Assembly: GCF_037042905.1 (NCBI RefSeq)
Contig: NC_087257.1
Coordinates: forward strand, 18,992,001 to 19,056,000
From: Lytechinus pictus
Taxonomy: Eukaryota > Echinodermata > Echinoidea > Temnopleuroida > Toxopneustidae
Length of the DNA stretch: 64,000 bases
Direction of reading: 5' to 3'
Under the pieces are notes generated by a model that searched no databases, was not told the origin of the DNA, and saw only the letters and a program-made list of their open reading frames with translations. Every line of letters starts with the position of its first letter. The first letter of the stretch is position 1. The translations under genes were made by a program, and so were the position numbers. Shown here piece by piece: positions 32,701 to 44,029 of the stretch.

Positions 32701-35700
32701 GTTCCAGCCATCCCTCCGTAGTTTCACAATGAGAGTCGAGAAAAGTCAACACATCACCAGTGGCAGCCAATGCACCGTGTATACGCGCCCTTATTAACCC
32801 CGAGCGTACCGGTAATCGTTCCAAACGTACCAGAGCAGACGATCGAAAATGGCGCGAAAGGTAATCATCAAGTTTCCTTTTTAAATGATCTGCAAATAAG
32901 GATGAATAAAGTATGCTCATTTTACTTTCAGACCCCATTTTTTCGTACATGTGTGCAAAAACTACTTAACATCTGATTGTGATTTCTGCAGCCCCTTTAC
33001 TTTTGTATCAGCTTCCCCTTTTCAAAACGGTACAACGGCCCCTTAAAAAAATTATTCGTTACAATATAATTATAAAGCTCATCTCATGTATTGTTGTTGT
33101 TAGGAATAGGACTGATATAAAAAAATAACACTATGGAAACGTAATATTTTTTTGTACCAGAGTCAATGAAATGAAAGACTCTTACAATCTATAATTAAAA
33201 AAAGAATAAATATTTTAATATTTTTCGATCACCTGTGTACATTTTTCTCCAAAATATATTGCGCAGGGCCACGTGCACTTTTTTGTTTGTGTTCGCGAGA
33301 TTTTTGTTTTTGCAGTTAAAAACAAATAAATGACAAAAGTTTGCGTTTGCTCATGAAAGGCACTGCACATTTGGCAATCGATGAAAAATCATTGAAAGGG
33401 ACAGCGAACAGTTGCCGACCTACGATGTTACAGGACATTAGAGCTTCGAACACTTAGGATTCATGTGTTCTACTATTTGACCAGCTGGTTAACAGATGCA
33501 GGTTTATTTGAGCTCATAACTCAACCCCAGCTTCAAACATGAAGTCAATTATTGAATGTAGATTTGCTCACATTCTACGAAAATATTCTATGCACTTGCA
33601 CTGCATCATCATGATCTGTCTACAGAACCAACAGGCATTATTTCCTTTGAAACAATGTTTTGAAAACAAAGAACAGGAGCGCGGTGGCGTTCTTCGACAG
33701 GATTGGTTAATATTTTCATTGCTCCCTTAACAGCTCTCAGTGAGATTTCACACTCTTAACTAAGAGATCCCAGCCACGTTTTGTTAACAGAAGCAACGTT
33801 ATTATGTGTCCATCAATCCTACTATTACGATTACAACCCTTATATTCAGAGCGGGTCCTGATTTCTTATAACTTGTCACTAAATAAATGGTGGCGTTCTT
33901 CGACAGGATTGGTTAATATTTTCATTGCTCCCTTAATAGCTCTCGAGGAGATTGCATACTCTTAACTAAGAGATCCCAGCCACGTTTTGTTAACAGAAGC
34001 AACGTTATTATGTGTCCATCAATCCTACTATTACGATTACAACCCTTATATTCAGAGCGGGTCCTGATTTCTTATAACTTGTCACTGAATAAAAAATTGA
34101 AAACAGGTCAAAAATAGCCTTGGAGACTTTTTTTTCATAAGTTTTCATAACAAGGCGGCCCTGATGTCTACCGTTAGATAATTCTATCAAATAAGACAAT
34201 GAAAATGTGCTGGTGTCATTTTTTAAGATATACATCTTGAAATATCTTTTGCGGATGAAAAAGGTCTGGACTTGGCCTTTTAATCCTTTCAAAACCTCGA
34301 CGGAAGAAAAAGAGGACAGGAGGATAAGATAAAATCTCTGTGCGCATGCTTAACCCTATTAGATTTAGGTTCGGGCAAGCGCAGATCGACATTTATCTGA
34401 ACCTTCCGTCCTCTCTGTCTCTCATCGTGTTTTTTAAGAACTTATTACCCTGAGTGCTGGCATCATCGACCAGAATGACCTCCTTGAGAAGATGCCTTGG
34501 TGACCTGTTGATAACGCTGTGAACTGTCCGGAGTAACGCACTGAATGCTTCGTTATGGAAGATGATGATTACACTGGTCGTCGGTAGCGCATCGGGGAAC
34601 ACAACAGATTTGCATCTGAAAAAAAATACATGGAAAAAAAAAAGAATACTCTAATGAGTATCTACCCTATTTTTAATACAAAAATATAAAGACCCATCTG
34701 GGCAACTCATAATAGGAAGTTTTCGCGTCCACGAGACACGACGGATTCAAGAACATAGAAAATGTATTGCAAAATGCCCCTCATGACAAAGCACAACCAA
34801 GAAGTCTTTGTCGAGAATTGGTGAATCAAAAACAGCAGTTTCGTCCAGGGGGGCGTTTCATCAATATTTTCGTCCGACAAGTTGTCAGATCTGACAACTT
34901 TCCTGGATTATGATTGGTTGAGAAGCACTGTTACTTTCATGAAACGCTTCCCAGGACTCCGGACAAGCGATTATAATTGCACTTTTTTCGTAAGATCAGA
35001 AACCTGGGACGTAACCGGTGTTCCGGTTCACCAACTTTCGACAAAGACCTCCCAGCTGTTTTTTGTCGTTTGGCGGGCATTTTCAATACATTTAGGCCCT
35101 ACTGTTTTCTTGAATCCGCCCCCGTTGCAGTTTCGAAAACACCCTGATGCCCGCGGACATAATTCCAATGTTTCGCCCCTGTTATCACTCCATTCAACCA
35201 TTATCGATGGCAAGGATCGGCGATATCATTAACATTTTCTGCTTTCTATATTTCGTGATTCATTTCATGTTTAGCTCAATTTACTTAAAAGTTGAATATA
35301 TATTTTGAAATGAATGAATAGAAGAATACATGGGTGAATAAATTGTGAATATATTTTATTGGTGGTTGGGTTTTCACCTTTGAAAAATGTCGTTGGTGTC
35401 ACATTGGAAAAGGTTCTTTTTATTTGCATTCGTCTGCAATCATCTTGTCATGTCACCTTCAGACAGAATCAATACAATAAACAGATGGTTTAAATATTTG
35501 ATCTATAACAATTTACTCTAAATATTACAGGAAACTTGTTAATCGATTAAATACTCTTTTCTGGTCTTATTTGCACCACAGAGTACTGTACTCTCATTCT
35601 CCTCCTCCTTCTTCTTCTCCTCCTTCTTTTTCTTTCTTTCTTTCTTTTTTTTTCTTCTTCTTCTTCTCTATATATTCTCTCTCAATACATTTTATTTTTG

Positions 35701-38700
35701 TAATTCTTATTTCCATGTTTTTGTTTTTACTGTTTTAATTCATATAATTTTCATTTGTTAAACGCTACATATTTTATCTTTTATTCATTTCTTCATCCAT
35801 TTCAATTTCTACTTTTACCCATTTTCATTATTTTATCCACTTAATTTCTAAAATTGGATGAAGGCGAACCCTTTATACAATAACGGTGACCGCATAAAAC
35901 GTATTTGTTGTGCACCCCTTATTGCAACCTCAAGTAAAAAATCGTTGAAATCAAATCCAATTCCCATTCAAACTTACTGTGTAGGTCTGACGTCAGGCAG
36001 CGACCTGTTGAATGCAATTCTATCACTGGCTAACAGATTGAATGCATTACGAGGGTATAGGACATCAGCTAGTTTCTTCATCTCTCCTTCAAACACGACA
36101 GGTTTACCCATCTCACCCAGCGGGTTGGCGGGATCAAACATTCTCTCTGGACGATCTGTTTTGGGGCGAAAAATAACTTTACATGAGTTTAATAAAAGGG
36201 AATTATTTATATTATTATCTTTTAGAATGAATTTATTCAGGTCTCGCCTGGATGATTGGCGGAATCAAAGCTCTCTATAGACGGTCTGTTTTGGGGCGAA
36301 AAAAAAAACATTACATGAGTTTAAAAAAAGAATTATTTATACCATTATCTTTTAGAATGAATTTATTCAGGTCTCGCCTGGAGGATTGGCGGAATCAAAG
36401 CTCTCTCTAGACGATCCGCTTGGGGCCAAAAGCAATATTACAGGAGTTAAAAAAAATATTGATATCATCCTTTAGAATGAATACTCAGGTCCGGCTCAGG
36501 TCTCGACTGGAGGATTGGCGGGATCAAAGCTCTCTCTAGACGATCTGTTTTTGGTTCAAACATTGTTATATGAGTTCATTATTCTTTATTGAATGGTTAA
36601 TCAGTGGAAGACGAATACCACACATATTTGTTTATCCTCAAAAAATGATTTTCCGATATTTTTTCCTCAAAAAATGGAAAGGTGAAAAGACAGTTTCGCC
36701 AGAAATATTTGCATTATCTTTCATTTATATATATAAAAAAAATCATTATTCAGACATTTTAAAACATGGGGAACTGATCGAATAAACAGTCGAAAGAAAT
36801 GTTTGTACAGCACTAAACAGAGAAGCAATGAACTTTACAAAATAAATATCAAATCTCTCGAAAACTTTGTGCCACGAATTATCGACTTCGTTGATATAAA
36901 CCCTATATGGACAGGTTGGACAACAATATACACATCGATGCAGACGGGTAATATGATATTTTCTATCACTACGAACTTCAGACAACTGGCATGAAAATAC
37001 ATGTCAGTACTATGAGTAAAATATCTTGAACTGAGTATGGCCTCGAACATGTCGAAAGAATATATTTCTATGGATTGGGCGTTGCAACGCGTTAAGGCGT
37101 CGGCCTGTCAGTAATACAAGCTATGAGGGGAAGTTACAAATTGATGCAGAGGTTCGAGCCCTTGTCATGTCTTTCGGATAGTGACGTTAAAGGTCGGCCC
37201 CTGACGTAAAAATCACATCTGACTGATCTGGAAAACTCAATTACACACAGACACCCACACACACTATCAACAGTCCTCTTTACAAACTTGATTTCAATGA
37301 TAATTTTTCGTTATTAAGTTGTTTATTTATAATGTTGGGATGATCATGTTATTTTAAGATGCCGCCATCCACTCAAGCCTTCCGATCACGATGGCTGTCT
37401 TCCGTGTTCTATGTACATGCATGGCCAATTGAGAAAATGATTAGACTAGAATGTATCATATCACATTTATTTAACTGTCAGTTTTTACAAAGGTTACTGC
37501 TTTTTAATGTTTGAAATATGTAATGAGTCTTTTTATTGTTTGTACTTTGTATACTACCAATTCAGCCATTTGGCTGCGACTCATGTTTTTACTAAACCTT
37601 AAATTGAATTGTTACTGCCAAAAATATGTTATTCAGATCATAATATTTGCGTTGTGTATAAATAAAAATAAAAAATTGAAATATTAGCCATTTGGGGGGT
37701 TTAGTTTAGATAATATTTACTTGTTCGTTTTATCGCCAAAACTACTTTCATGTATACAAAGTAATAGTGTCGGCTAGCCTTTTAGTGCTTTATGATTTCC
37801 TCGAACCTGTTGCTAACAATGGCCTAATGTCCATTATTCACGTATTGCCATGGTAACCAAATAAAGCCACTATGATTAATTATGTATACATGGTATAGGG
37901 AATATCTAGTTGCATTGAGGCACTCCTATAGAGCTACAGTTTAACAATAGAGAATAAACCATTGCTGTGCAGGGTCGCCTTAGTTGCGTTCGTTCTTATA
38001 AAAGACAGAGGCCCGTATTCTGAAGTCGGGTTTAACTTAAACTCAGGTTTAAAGTTGTGGTTTAAGTATGGAAAAGCCAAAAGTATCAAATTTTTTATTA
38101 AGTTGTACGTTTCTTATGTTTACTCTGCTCTTTCCTGATTCATTGATGGTGAAGACAATCATCGATTTATACTTCCTAGATAATTATGAATGATTTAAGA
38201 GCCAAATTAGCTGAAATATGATTTCTCTACTGTTATTGATTTATGTAACAAGTGGCCATCCATACTTAAACCACAACTTTAAACCTGAGTTTAACTTAAA
38301 CCCGACTTCAGAATACGGGCCAGAGAATTAATTCTGGCTCTGCTGTAGCTCCATGTGAATAAGGTGATAACTGTGAAACGCGCAGATCAAAAGATCGCGG
38401 AGAAAAGAGGATATTAAGATATTTGAGATCCTTTCTATATTTTTCTATTGTTTCTATATAGAAATATTATTTAAATTCGAGTTTACTTCTACCCCATTGT
38501 GATCAAAGAAATTAATGCATCCCTTCTATAGATGAGTTTTTTTTTCTTCACCCGTTCAGTTCAATGTTATTTTGTCGTGAATCCTATTTCTTTACAATCT
38601 GTCTTCCCCATAGTGGATAATGTTCACTAAATTATTACATTTAAAATCAATACATTAATATTTCGCATAACATGGGCGGATAAATTATAGAATAGTATAA

Positions 38701-39999
38701 GGGGATGGGGGCAAGGTGAACTAAATGTGGCAGCTCGTTTTTTCTTCAATTAAAAAAAATAGGGGTTATGTGTAAAAAGTAGCGTGATGAGCCAAAAATT
38801 TTGATGGGGCCAGACATGGCGAATGGGGCAACATTATTTAAAAGCCGCGAGCGAGCCAAAATTCCAATCATTTTAATTAAAAAACCCTTTAATTTTATGA
38901 TAGATATTGGCATACAAATCATAAAGTTATGTCATAATTCACCCTTTTCTCTTTACCCCCCCCCTTCTTAGTTGGTCTTGAAACTTGGGAGGAGGGGCAT
39001 GGCCCCATCTTTATGTCACTGTGTATATAGTTACACATCATCATACTTCTCTCATCACCTTTTTCTTTTTTCGCCTATATTATCTTTTCCGTTTCGATTA
39101 CTTAAAAATCACGGCGGGGGGATCCATCATTGCACATAAGAAAAATATTTTTACGTCGAGGTACAAAATCAAATATAACTTTGCAAAATAATCAATGGGA
39201 AACTTTAAAAGAAATGTGATGGTTAGCCCCCCCCCCCATTTCTTCCTTTTTCGATCCCTGAAAAAAAAACATCAACGAGTATGGTATTTTTTGTTTGTGT
39301 TATCTGCCTTTTACCTATTTCAGATTTAAACTTATCGGGATCAACCTCTATAATAACAATCTCTGTTGAGTCTTTCCCATTCTGATCCTGAGCTGATATA
39401 TTCTTTCCTGGAGGTTTGAGAAGGTCTGGAGCTAGATGCTTGCGAAGACTTTTCTTCTCCGCATCCTTAACATTGGTGATGTTCGAACGGACGACATCAC
39501 CTGGTCGATTGTCAGGTGATTGTGGATCGACACCAGACTTTGCTTTTTCCTCATCTCTCACTAATTCATCATTTTTAGCAGGTTTTGGTGGATTGTTAAG
39601 TAGCAAGAACTGTTCATCAATCAAGGGGTCGTCAATCCCCCCTTCCTTGGCTTTCATATCGTCTTTGATAGCACGCATCTCGTGAAGTCGGCCCATGTGT
39701 TCGTCCAGCACGTTCGGCTTCATTTCTAGGTCCTCCGCATCGTGGCGAGGTGCCTTGTTTACGAGTCGCTCGTCGTTGCCATGGTTACCGAGCAGCGTGT
39801 CTTGTCTTCTGAAGTCGTCGAGCTCATGCTCCAAACCCATGTCAGCATTCCCATCACCAACGCCACCCCTCCATAGCATCTCTCTTCCAACGGTATAAAG
39901 CGATACTACGAATATGATGAATATTACAAACACACCGTAGTTAAAAAATTTCCGCAGGCGAAGCTTCCTCATTATCATTCTGTTATATATAAAATCCAA
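24828..39999 (-). CDS. Polypeptide N-acetylgalactosaminyltransferase (GALNT), 10 coding exons
   Basis: Exons in gene order: 39999-39315, 36155-35978, 34615-34449, 32889-32673, 32198-32120, 31551-31339, 28670-28359, 27642-27556, 26547-26416 and 24986-24828. They total 2229 nt (742 residues plus TAA), with matching phases and GT-AG introns. The enzyme transfers GalNAc from UDP-GalNAc to Ser/Thr, starting mucin-type O-glycans in the Golgi. Visible parts are a short cytosolic tail and a transmembrane anchor near 19-37, then a ~180-residue charged stem. Next come [20 protein letters not shown], the Mn-binding DSH at about 395-397, [18 protein letters not shown] at 503-507 and CSHVGH at 526-531. 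A ricin-type lectin domain follows from about 618, with CLDL/NQLW and CLSI/NQRW repeats. Active-site landmarks are intact, so it should be functional. The stem makes it longer than typical 550-650 residue members. Orthology to a numbered human GALNT cannot be settled here. An alternative ATG at 39978 would shorten it by 7 residues. Confidence 0.95.
25028..25545. repeat. (GAT)n compound microsatellite in last GALNT intron
   Basis: About 500 bp of GAT/GGT/AAT triplets with a higher-order unit (GATAGTGAAGATGATGGTGA...GGTTTGTGATGATGAT) repeated several times. Ser- and His-rich frames here are artefacts. Confidence 0.92.
25950..26400. repeat. AT-rich AAATA/GATA low-complexity tract
   Basis: Runs of AATA-type tetranucleotides, and GATA repeats around 26260-26300, within GALNT intron 9. 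Confidence 0.6.
26416..26547 (-). CDS. GALNT coding exon 9 (lectin beta repeat)
   Basis: 132-nt exon between CACAG and GTAAGT. Encodes [31 protein letters not shown] and [10 protein letters not shown], with CLD and QxW motifs of the ricin-B fold. The CLD Asp suggests the beta repeat may keep GalNAc binding. Confidence 0.9.
26753..26826. repeat. (CTA)n microsatellite
   Basis: About 25 CTA triplets in GALNT intron 8. Confidence 0.9.
27556..27642 (-). CDS. GALNT coding exon 8 (lectin alpha repeat)
   Basis: 87-nt exon between TTACAG and GTAGGT. Encodes [20 protein letters not shown] and [10 protein letters not shown]. This is the first ricin-type repeat with its Cys pair; the alpha-repeat Asp that normally follows CL is Lys. 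Confidence 0.85.
28359..28670 (-). CDS. GALNT coding exon 7 (end of catalytic domain)
   Basis: 312 nt, phase 0 to 0, between ACACAG and GTAAGT. Encodes [20 protein letters not shown], including the distal metal-binding His, then [20 protein letters not shown] and [20 protein letters not shown]. Confidence 0.95.
29038..30640. repeat. GCG-palindrome tandem repeat region in GALNT intron 6
   Basis: Starts with hAT-terminus-like GGCGTACCTGGCATATTTCG and a poly-G run. From about 29714 to 30600 there are about eight ~100-115 bp units, each opening with GAGCGCGAAGCGCGAGCT and continuing TTGATATTCC...ACATTCTAAGCACTTT...AACAAATTGG. It ends at a poly-G run near 30610. The same GCGCGAAGCGCG motif is in the hAT-like element at 46783-48261. 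Confidence 0.75.
30855..30950. repeat. (ATC)n microsatellite
   Basis: ATC/ATT triplets in GALNT intron 6. Confidence 0.8.
31339..31551 (-). CDS. GALNT coding exon 6 (Gal/GalNAc-T motif)
   Basis: 213 nt, phase 0 to 0. Encodes [31 protein letters not shown] and [11 protein letters not shown]. The signature is usually WGGEN; the second Gly is Ala here. Confidence 0.95.
32120..32198 (-). CDS. GALNT coding exon 5
   Basis: 79-nt exon between CTTAG and GTAAGA. Encodes [20 protein letters not shown], matching the family block usually read as (T)VVCPIIDVIDD. Confidence 0.9.
32673..32889 (-). CDS. GALNT coding exon 4 (DxH motif)
   Basis: Encodes [11 protein letters not shown] through [20 protein letters not shown] and [23 protein letters not shown] is the metal-binding DxH motif. 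Acceptor TGCAG, donor GTTTGT, phase 2 out. Confidence 0.95.
33683..34094. repeat. 206-bp tandem duplication in GALNT intron 3
   Basis: Two adjacent copies, starting GGTGGCGTTCTTCGACAGGA at 33683 and 33889 and ending near GTCACTAAATAAA/GTCACTGAATAAA, differ at only a few sites. This indicates a recent event. Confidence 0.9.
34449..34615 (-). CDS. GALNT coding exon 3
   Basis: Encodes [20 protein letters not shown] and [20 protein letters not shown] through LVDDASTQ, the UDP-binding start of the GT-A fold. Acceptor TTCAG, donor GTAATA, phase 1 out. Confidence 0.94.
34741..35130. mobile_element. Foldback repeat (GALNT intron 2) split by a short MITE
   Basis: Inverted arms share GGATTCAAGAA...AATGTATTG..AAATGCC and GTCTTTGTCGA(G/A)AATTGGTGAA. 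The centre, about 34849-34960, is a short element with ends GGGGGGCGTTTCATCAA and TTTCATGAAACGCTTCCC. The same foldback family occurs at 60836-61112. Confidence 0.65.
35585..35670. repeat. CTT/CTC polypyrimidine tract
   Basis: CTCCTCCTTCTTCTT runs grading into TTTC repeats, in GALNT intron 2. Confidence 0.8.
35978..36155 (-). CDS. GALNT coding exon 2
   Basis: Encodes [20 protein letters not shown] to RSLPDVRPT, the segment that joins stem to catalytic domain in this family. Acceptor AACAG, donor GTAAGT, phase 2 out. Its acceptor end is copied in tandem just upstream (see 36240-36560). Confidence 0.93.
36240..36560 (-). repeat. Tandem copies of the GALNT exon-2 splice-acceptor segment
   Basis: Three further copies of the exon-2 start lie directly 5' of the real exon on the gene strand, spaced about 126-135 bp. 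Each carries the AACAG/ATCGTC(T/C)AGAGAGA-like acceptor and first codons, plus intron sequence with TCTTTTAGAATGAATTTATT. Exon-like parts lie near 36252-36290, 36378-36415 and 36513-36550. They match the exon only for its first ~40 bp, so they look like decoy acceptors rather than alternative exons. Confidence 0.8.
37072..37266 (+). mobile_element. tRNA-derived SINE in GALNT intron 1
   Basis: tRNA-like head with A box-like GGGCGTTGCAACGCGTTAAGG and B box GAGGTTCGAGCCC. A body follows (CTTTCGGATAGTGACGTTAA, GGTCGGCCCCTGACGTAAAA), then an ACAC-rich tail. Confidence 0.75.
38010..38321. mobile_element. 312-bp MITE in GALNT intron 1
   Basis: Near-perfect inverted repeats of over 60 bp begin GGCCCGTATTCTGAAGTCGG. 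AGA flanks both ends (38007-38009, 38322-38324), a possible 3-bp target duplication. No coding capacity. Confidence 0.8.
39315..39999 (-). CDS. GALNT coding exon 1: cytosolic tail, membrane anchor, stem
   Basis: Encodes a basic tail ([12 protein letters not shown]), a hydrophobic anchor ([17 protein letters not shown]) and a long, acidic/basic, low-complexity stem ending in [10 protein letters not shown]. The donor is GTAAAA in phase 1. The stem is highly charged and has few Ser/Thr-rich stretches. Two in-frame ATGs (39999 and 39978) precede the anchor. Confidence 0.9.
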
Positions 40000-40671
40000 T
40001 TCGATACAAGAGGTCTATCCTCCGCAGCGCTTATCACGATAAAGACAAGTCACAATATAATAAAAACGTATTCGTATTACCACACATAGGCTAACCCTTC
40101 CTGGTTTGCTTTGAAAATGCTATACATTTATTACACACTATTATCTTTCACTAATTTGTTCGTATCTCCACCTGTTAAATTCACAACGGATCGATTGACG
40201 AGTATACGCGAAGTGTTTTTCATCATAAATTGCCGCCAAACCGAACCCAACGCACAAGCAAGCATGCAGCCCGTACGTTAGATGCCTATATGTATGTATC
40301 ATGCTTTTGAGTGAGCTCATTATCATATTATCTCAACGCCAAATCACTATCAGATGACATGTGATTGATGGGTAGACTTGAACATGGTATTTGTCTGGTT
40401 TTTTTTCACTAAAAACCCCACTTATGTTAATAATGTTAATGACGATGTATTATGCTTGTGCAATGAAAGTGAAGAAAACATTTTGAGGGGTCAGACATGC
40501 AGCGAGAGAGCCAAAAAATACGTTATATACAAAATAAATCTATTCATTTATAAATTTTGACATATTAACATAGTATCAATTTTTTTACACTTTTCCTTTC
40601 CTTTCCTTTTCTTTTTTTTTTCTTCGTCGTGACGTGATTTATATATTTTTTCTATTATTATTATTATTACC

Positions 40672-40752
40672 ATTTTTTTTTTTTGGGGGGGGGGGGTGGT
40701 AATCGTCCATGGAACCTAGGCCCCCGCCCCCGTCTGAACGCCAGTGCATATA
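40672..40752. mobile_element. Truncated poly-T/poly-G MITE end
   Basis: Poly-T followed by a poly-G run and then CCTAGGCCCCCGCCCCCGTC ending GAACGCCAGTG, the inverse of a CACTGGCG-type hAT terminus. The partner end was not identified. It lies upstream of the GALNT start. Confidence 0.4.
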
Positions 40753-41475
40753 GTTCTATTAGCGGTTTATAGTGGGATCGATATTGTTATCTTCAATTTG
40801 GTTGACGCACTGCAGATGCATGGGGGAATATTTATATTAATCATGATAATGACAAATAAACATGAACAGTTGGGATAGTTGTATATTGTGGGGCGTATAT
40901 GGGCATGATGGGGGTTAGGAGGGGGAGGGGTGAACTGGTTGGCACTTAGAAAGGAGCAACACCCATTAAAAAAAAATACTTGTAAAAACCCGATATTCCC
41001 CCCCAAAAAAAATATTGACAGATTCCACTCCCGTCATAGCACGTGCATAGATTGATATTGAATTGTTTTGTGATCTTTGCGGACACTATCTCATTATCAC
41101 AACAAACATGACAAAGGAAGGTACACCGAGCCTAATAACAACAAGAAGGCAAAAAAAAAAACCAGGATTCAGGCGATGAATAAATTTTGTCAAGAGATAT
41201 TTCCACATATTACATGTTAAAATATTTCCCAAAAATATATCCTTTTATGGTCAGATATGCAATGTCAGATTCATGTTCGCTGACATTTATAGTCCACCTT
41301 ATAATTCAATTCTTATTTCATTGAAATTTTGTTCATTATTATCTTGAACACACGAGTCTAAGGGAAATATTCATAGGTGTGACATCATCGACGTAAAACG
41401 GTGAGTAAAGTTCATGTCTCCCTCTGTTGACAGTTGTAAAAAGAAGCAGGGGAAGGAATCACGCGCGTAAAACAT

Positions 41476-41483
41476 TTCCCATA
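41476..41483. other. Left 8-bp target site duplication of long-TIR element
   Basis: TTCCCATA abuts GGTAGGCAC. An identical octamer follows the right terminus at 51275. Confidence 0.92.
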
Positions 41484-41959
41484 GGTAGGCACTTATGAAC
41501 CAAGTTTGAAAGGAGACTCGTAAAATTACGTCACTCTCGCCGATGAATATTCATTAGATCGTGGTCATGCGTGTTCAATACACACTGAGTACAGCTGGCA
41601 TGCAGAAAGTTATATGCGAGGAACTTTGGCTCCAGAGACAAGTTGTCAAATAACGTGTGTGTGTGTGTACCATCGGCTGGTAGTATTCCATGCTGTACTA
41701 CAAACCGCGTCGGAGAGAGTGCATGGCAATTCGGTAAAACGAAGTTTCCGATATAAAGAGATAATAACACTATGTACAGTGCGTTGAGAGGCAAATGTCA
41801 GATCAGGGGAGGCAGGAGTACAATGGTTTTTTTTTAAGGGAAGAATAATGTAGAATAAAAGGTATTATATATAGCCAATTGATCTAGGTGAGGGATTAAG
41901 CTTATAGCGAACAATGATGTTTAAAAAAGAGAATGAATATACCTTACCTGAATATTATA

Positions 41960-43875
41960 ATGGTGAAGCCAATTTAAAAGGAGGTGAGGCAAGTTTCAAT
42001 GGAGGTTTTTAAAAAGAATAAACTGTACTACAAATTTAAAAGGAGGCGAGGCAAGTTTCAATGGAAGCTTTTAAAAAGAATAAACTGTATTATGGTGAAG
42101 CCATGCAATTTAAAAGGAGGTGAGGCAAGTTTCAATGGAGGTTTTTAAAAAGAATAAACTGTACTACAAATTATGGTGAAGCCAATTTAAAAGGAGGTGA
42201 GGCAAGTTTCAATGGAGGCTTTTAAAAAGCATAAACTGTACTACAAATTTAAAAGGAGGCGAGGCAAGTTTCAATGGAGGTTTTTTAAAAGAATAAACAG
42301 TATTATGGTGAAGCCAATTTAAAAGGAGGTGAGGCAAGTTTCTATGGAGGCTTTTAAAAAGCATAAACTGTACTACAAATTTAAAAGGAGGAGAGGCAAG
42401 TTTCAATGGAGGTTTTTATAAACTGTACTACAAATTATGGTGAAGCCAATTTAAAAGGAGGTGAGGCAAGTTTCAATGGAGGTTTTTTTTTAAGAATAAA
42501 CTGTATTATGGTGAAGCCAATTTAAAAGGAGGCGAGGCAAGTTTCAATGGAGGTTTTTAAAGAGAATAAACTGTACTACAAATTTAAATGGAGGTGAGGC
42601 AAGTTTCAATGGAGGTTTTTAAAAAGAATAAACTGTACTACAAATTATGGTGAAGCGAATTTAAAAGGAGGTGAGGCAAGTTTCAATGGAGGTTTTTAAA
42701 AAGAATAAACTGTACTACAAATTATGGGGAAGCGAATTTAAAAGGAGGTGAGGCAAGTTTCAATGGAGGTTTTTTAAAAGAATAAACTGTACTACAAATT
42801 TAAAAGGAGGTGAAACAAGTTTCAATGGAGGTTTTTAAAAAAAATAGACTGCATTATATGGTGAAGCGAATTTAAAAGGAGGTGAGGCAAGTTTCAATGG
42901 AGGTTTTTTTAAAAGAATAAACCCTACTACAAATTTAAAAGGAGGCGAGGCAAGTTTCAATGCAGGTTTTTAAAAAGAATAAACAGTATTATGGTGAAGC
43001 CAATTTAAAAGGAGGTGAGGCAAGTTTCTATGGAGGCTTTTAAAAAGCATAAACTGTACTACAAATTTAAAAGGAGGAGAGGCAAGTTTCAATGGAGGTT
43101 TTTATAAACTGTACTACAAATTATGGTGAAGCCAATTTAAAAGGAGGTGAGGCAAGTTTCAATGGAGGTTTTTAAAAAGAATAAACTGTACTACAAATTA
43201 TGGTGAAGCGAATTTAAAAGGAGGTGAGGCAAGTTTCAATGGAGGTTTTTTAAAAGAATAAACTGTACTGCAAATTTAAAAGGAGGTGAAACAAGTTTCA
43301 ATGGAGGTTTTTAAAAAGAATAGACTGCATTATGGTGAAGCGAATTTAAAAGGAGGTGAGGCAAGTTTCAATGGAGGTTTTTTTTAAGAATAAACTGTAC
43401 TACAAATTATGGTGAAGCGAATTTAAAAGGAGGTGAGGCAAGTTTCAATGGAGGTTTTTTTAAAGAATAAACCCTACTACAAATTTAAAAGGAGGCGAGG
43501 CAAGTTTCAATGGAGGTTTTTAAAAAGAATAAACTGTACTACAAATTATGGTGAAGCCAACTTGAGAGGTGAGGCAAGTGTAAAATGATGTTTTAACAAA
43601 TAATGGATATTATGTAGAAGCAAACTTGAAAGGAGGTGAGGCAAGTGTACAATGATGTTTTAACGAAAAGGGTATTGTAAAGCCAACTTGAGAGGAGGTG
43701 AGGCAAGTGTAAAATGATGTTTTAACAAAGAATGAATATTATGGTAAAGCCAACTTGAGAGGAGGTGAGGCAAGTCTACAATGATTTTTTTTTAAAGAAT
43801 GATAAGTGTAGAATATAATTCAAATGATGAAGCCAACTTGAGAGGAGGTGCATGAGGCAAGTCTACAATGAGGTT
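41960..43875. repeat. Left-terminus minisatellite array (about 28 units)
   Basis: Units of 62 bp, or 77 bp when a 15-bp AATTATGGTGAAGCC insert is present, built around GGAGGTGAGGCAAGTTTCAA and AAAAAGAATAAACTGTACTA. The inner four or five units (43560-43875) are diverged (CAAGTGTAAAATGATGTTTT). Confidence 0.93.
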
Positions 43876-44029
43876 TCTAAAAACAATGAATAGTGAAGAA
43901 ATAGATTGCAATTGCTTGTAATAATCCACAAAATTGTGTAGTTACTTATTTCATGCAAATTGATATTAATTGATTATGCTCATTTGTGCATAATTAGTAT
44001 ACTATACCTATTCCTCTAACTCCCCAAAT

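Noticed and set aside
41960-43875. Regular repeats that superficially resemble a CRISPR array
   Set aside because: The repeats are contiguous minisatellite units without unique spacers, in an animal genome, and are mirrored at the other end of a transposon.
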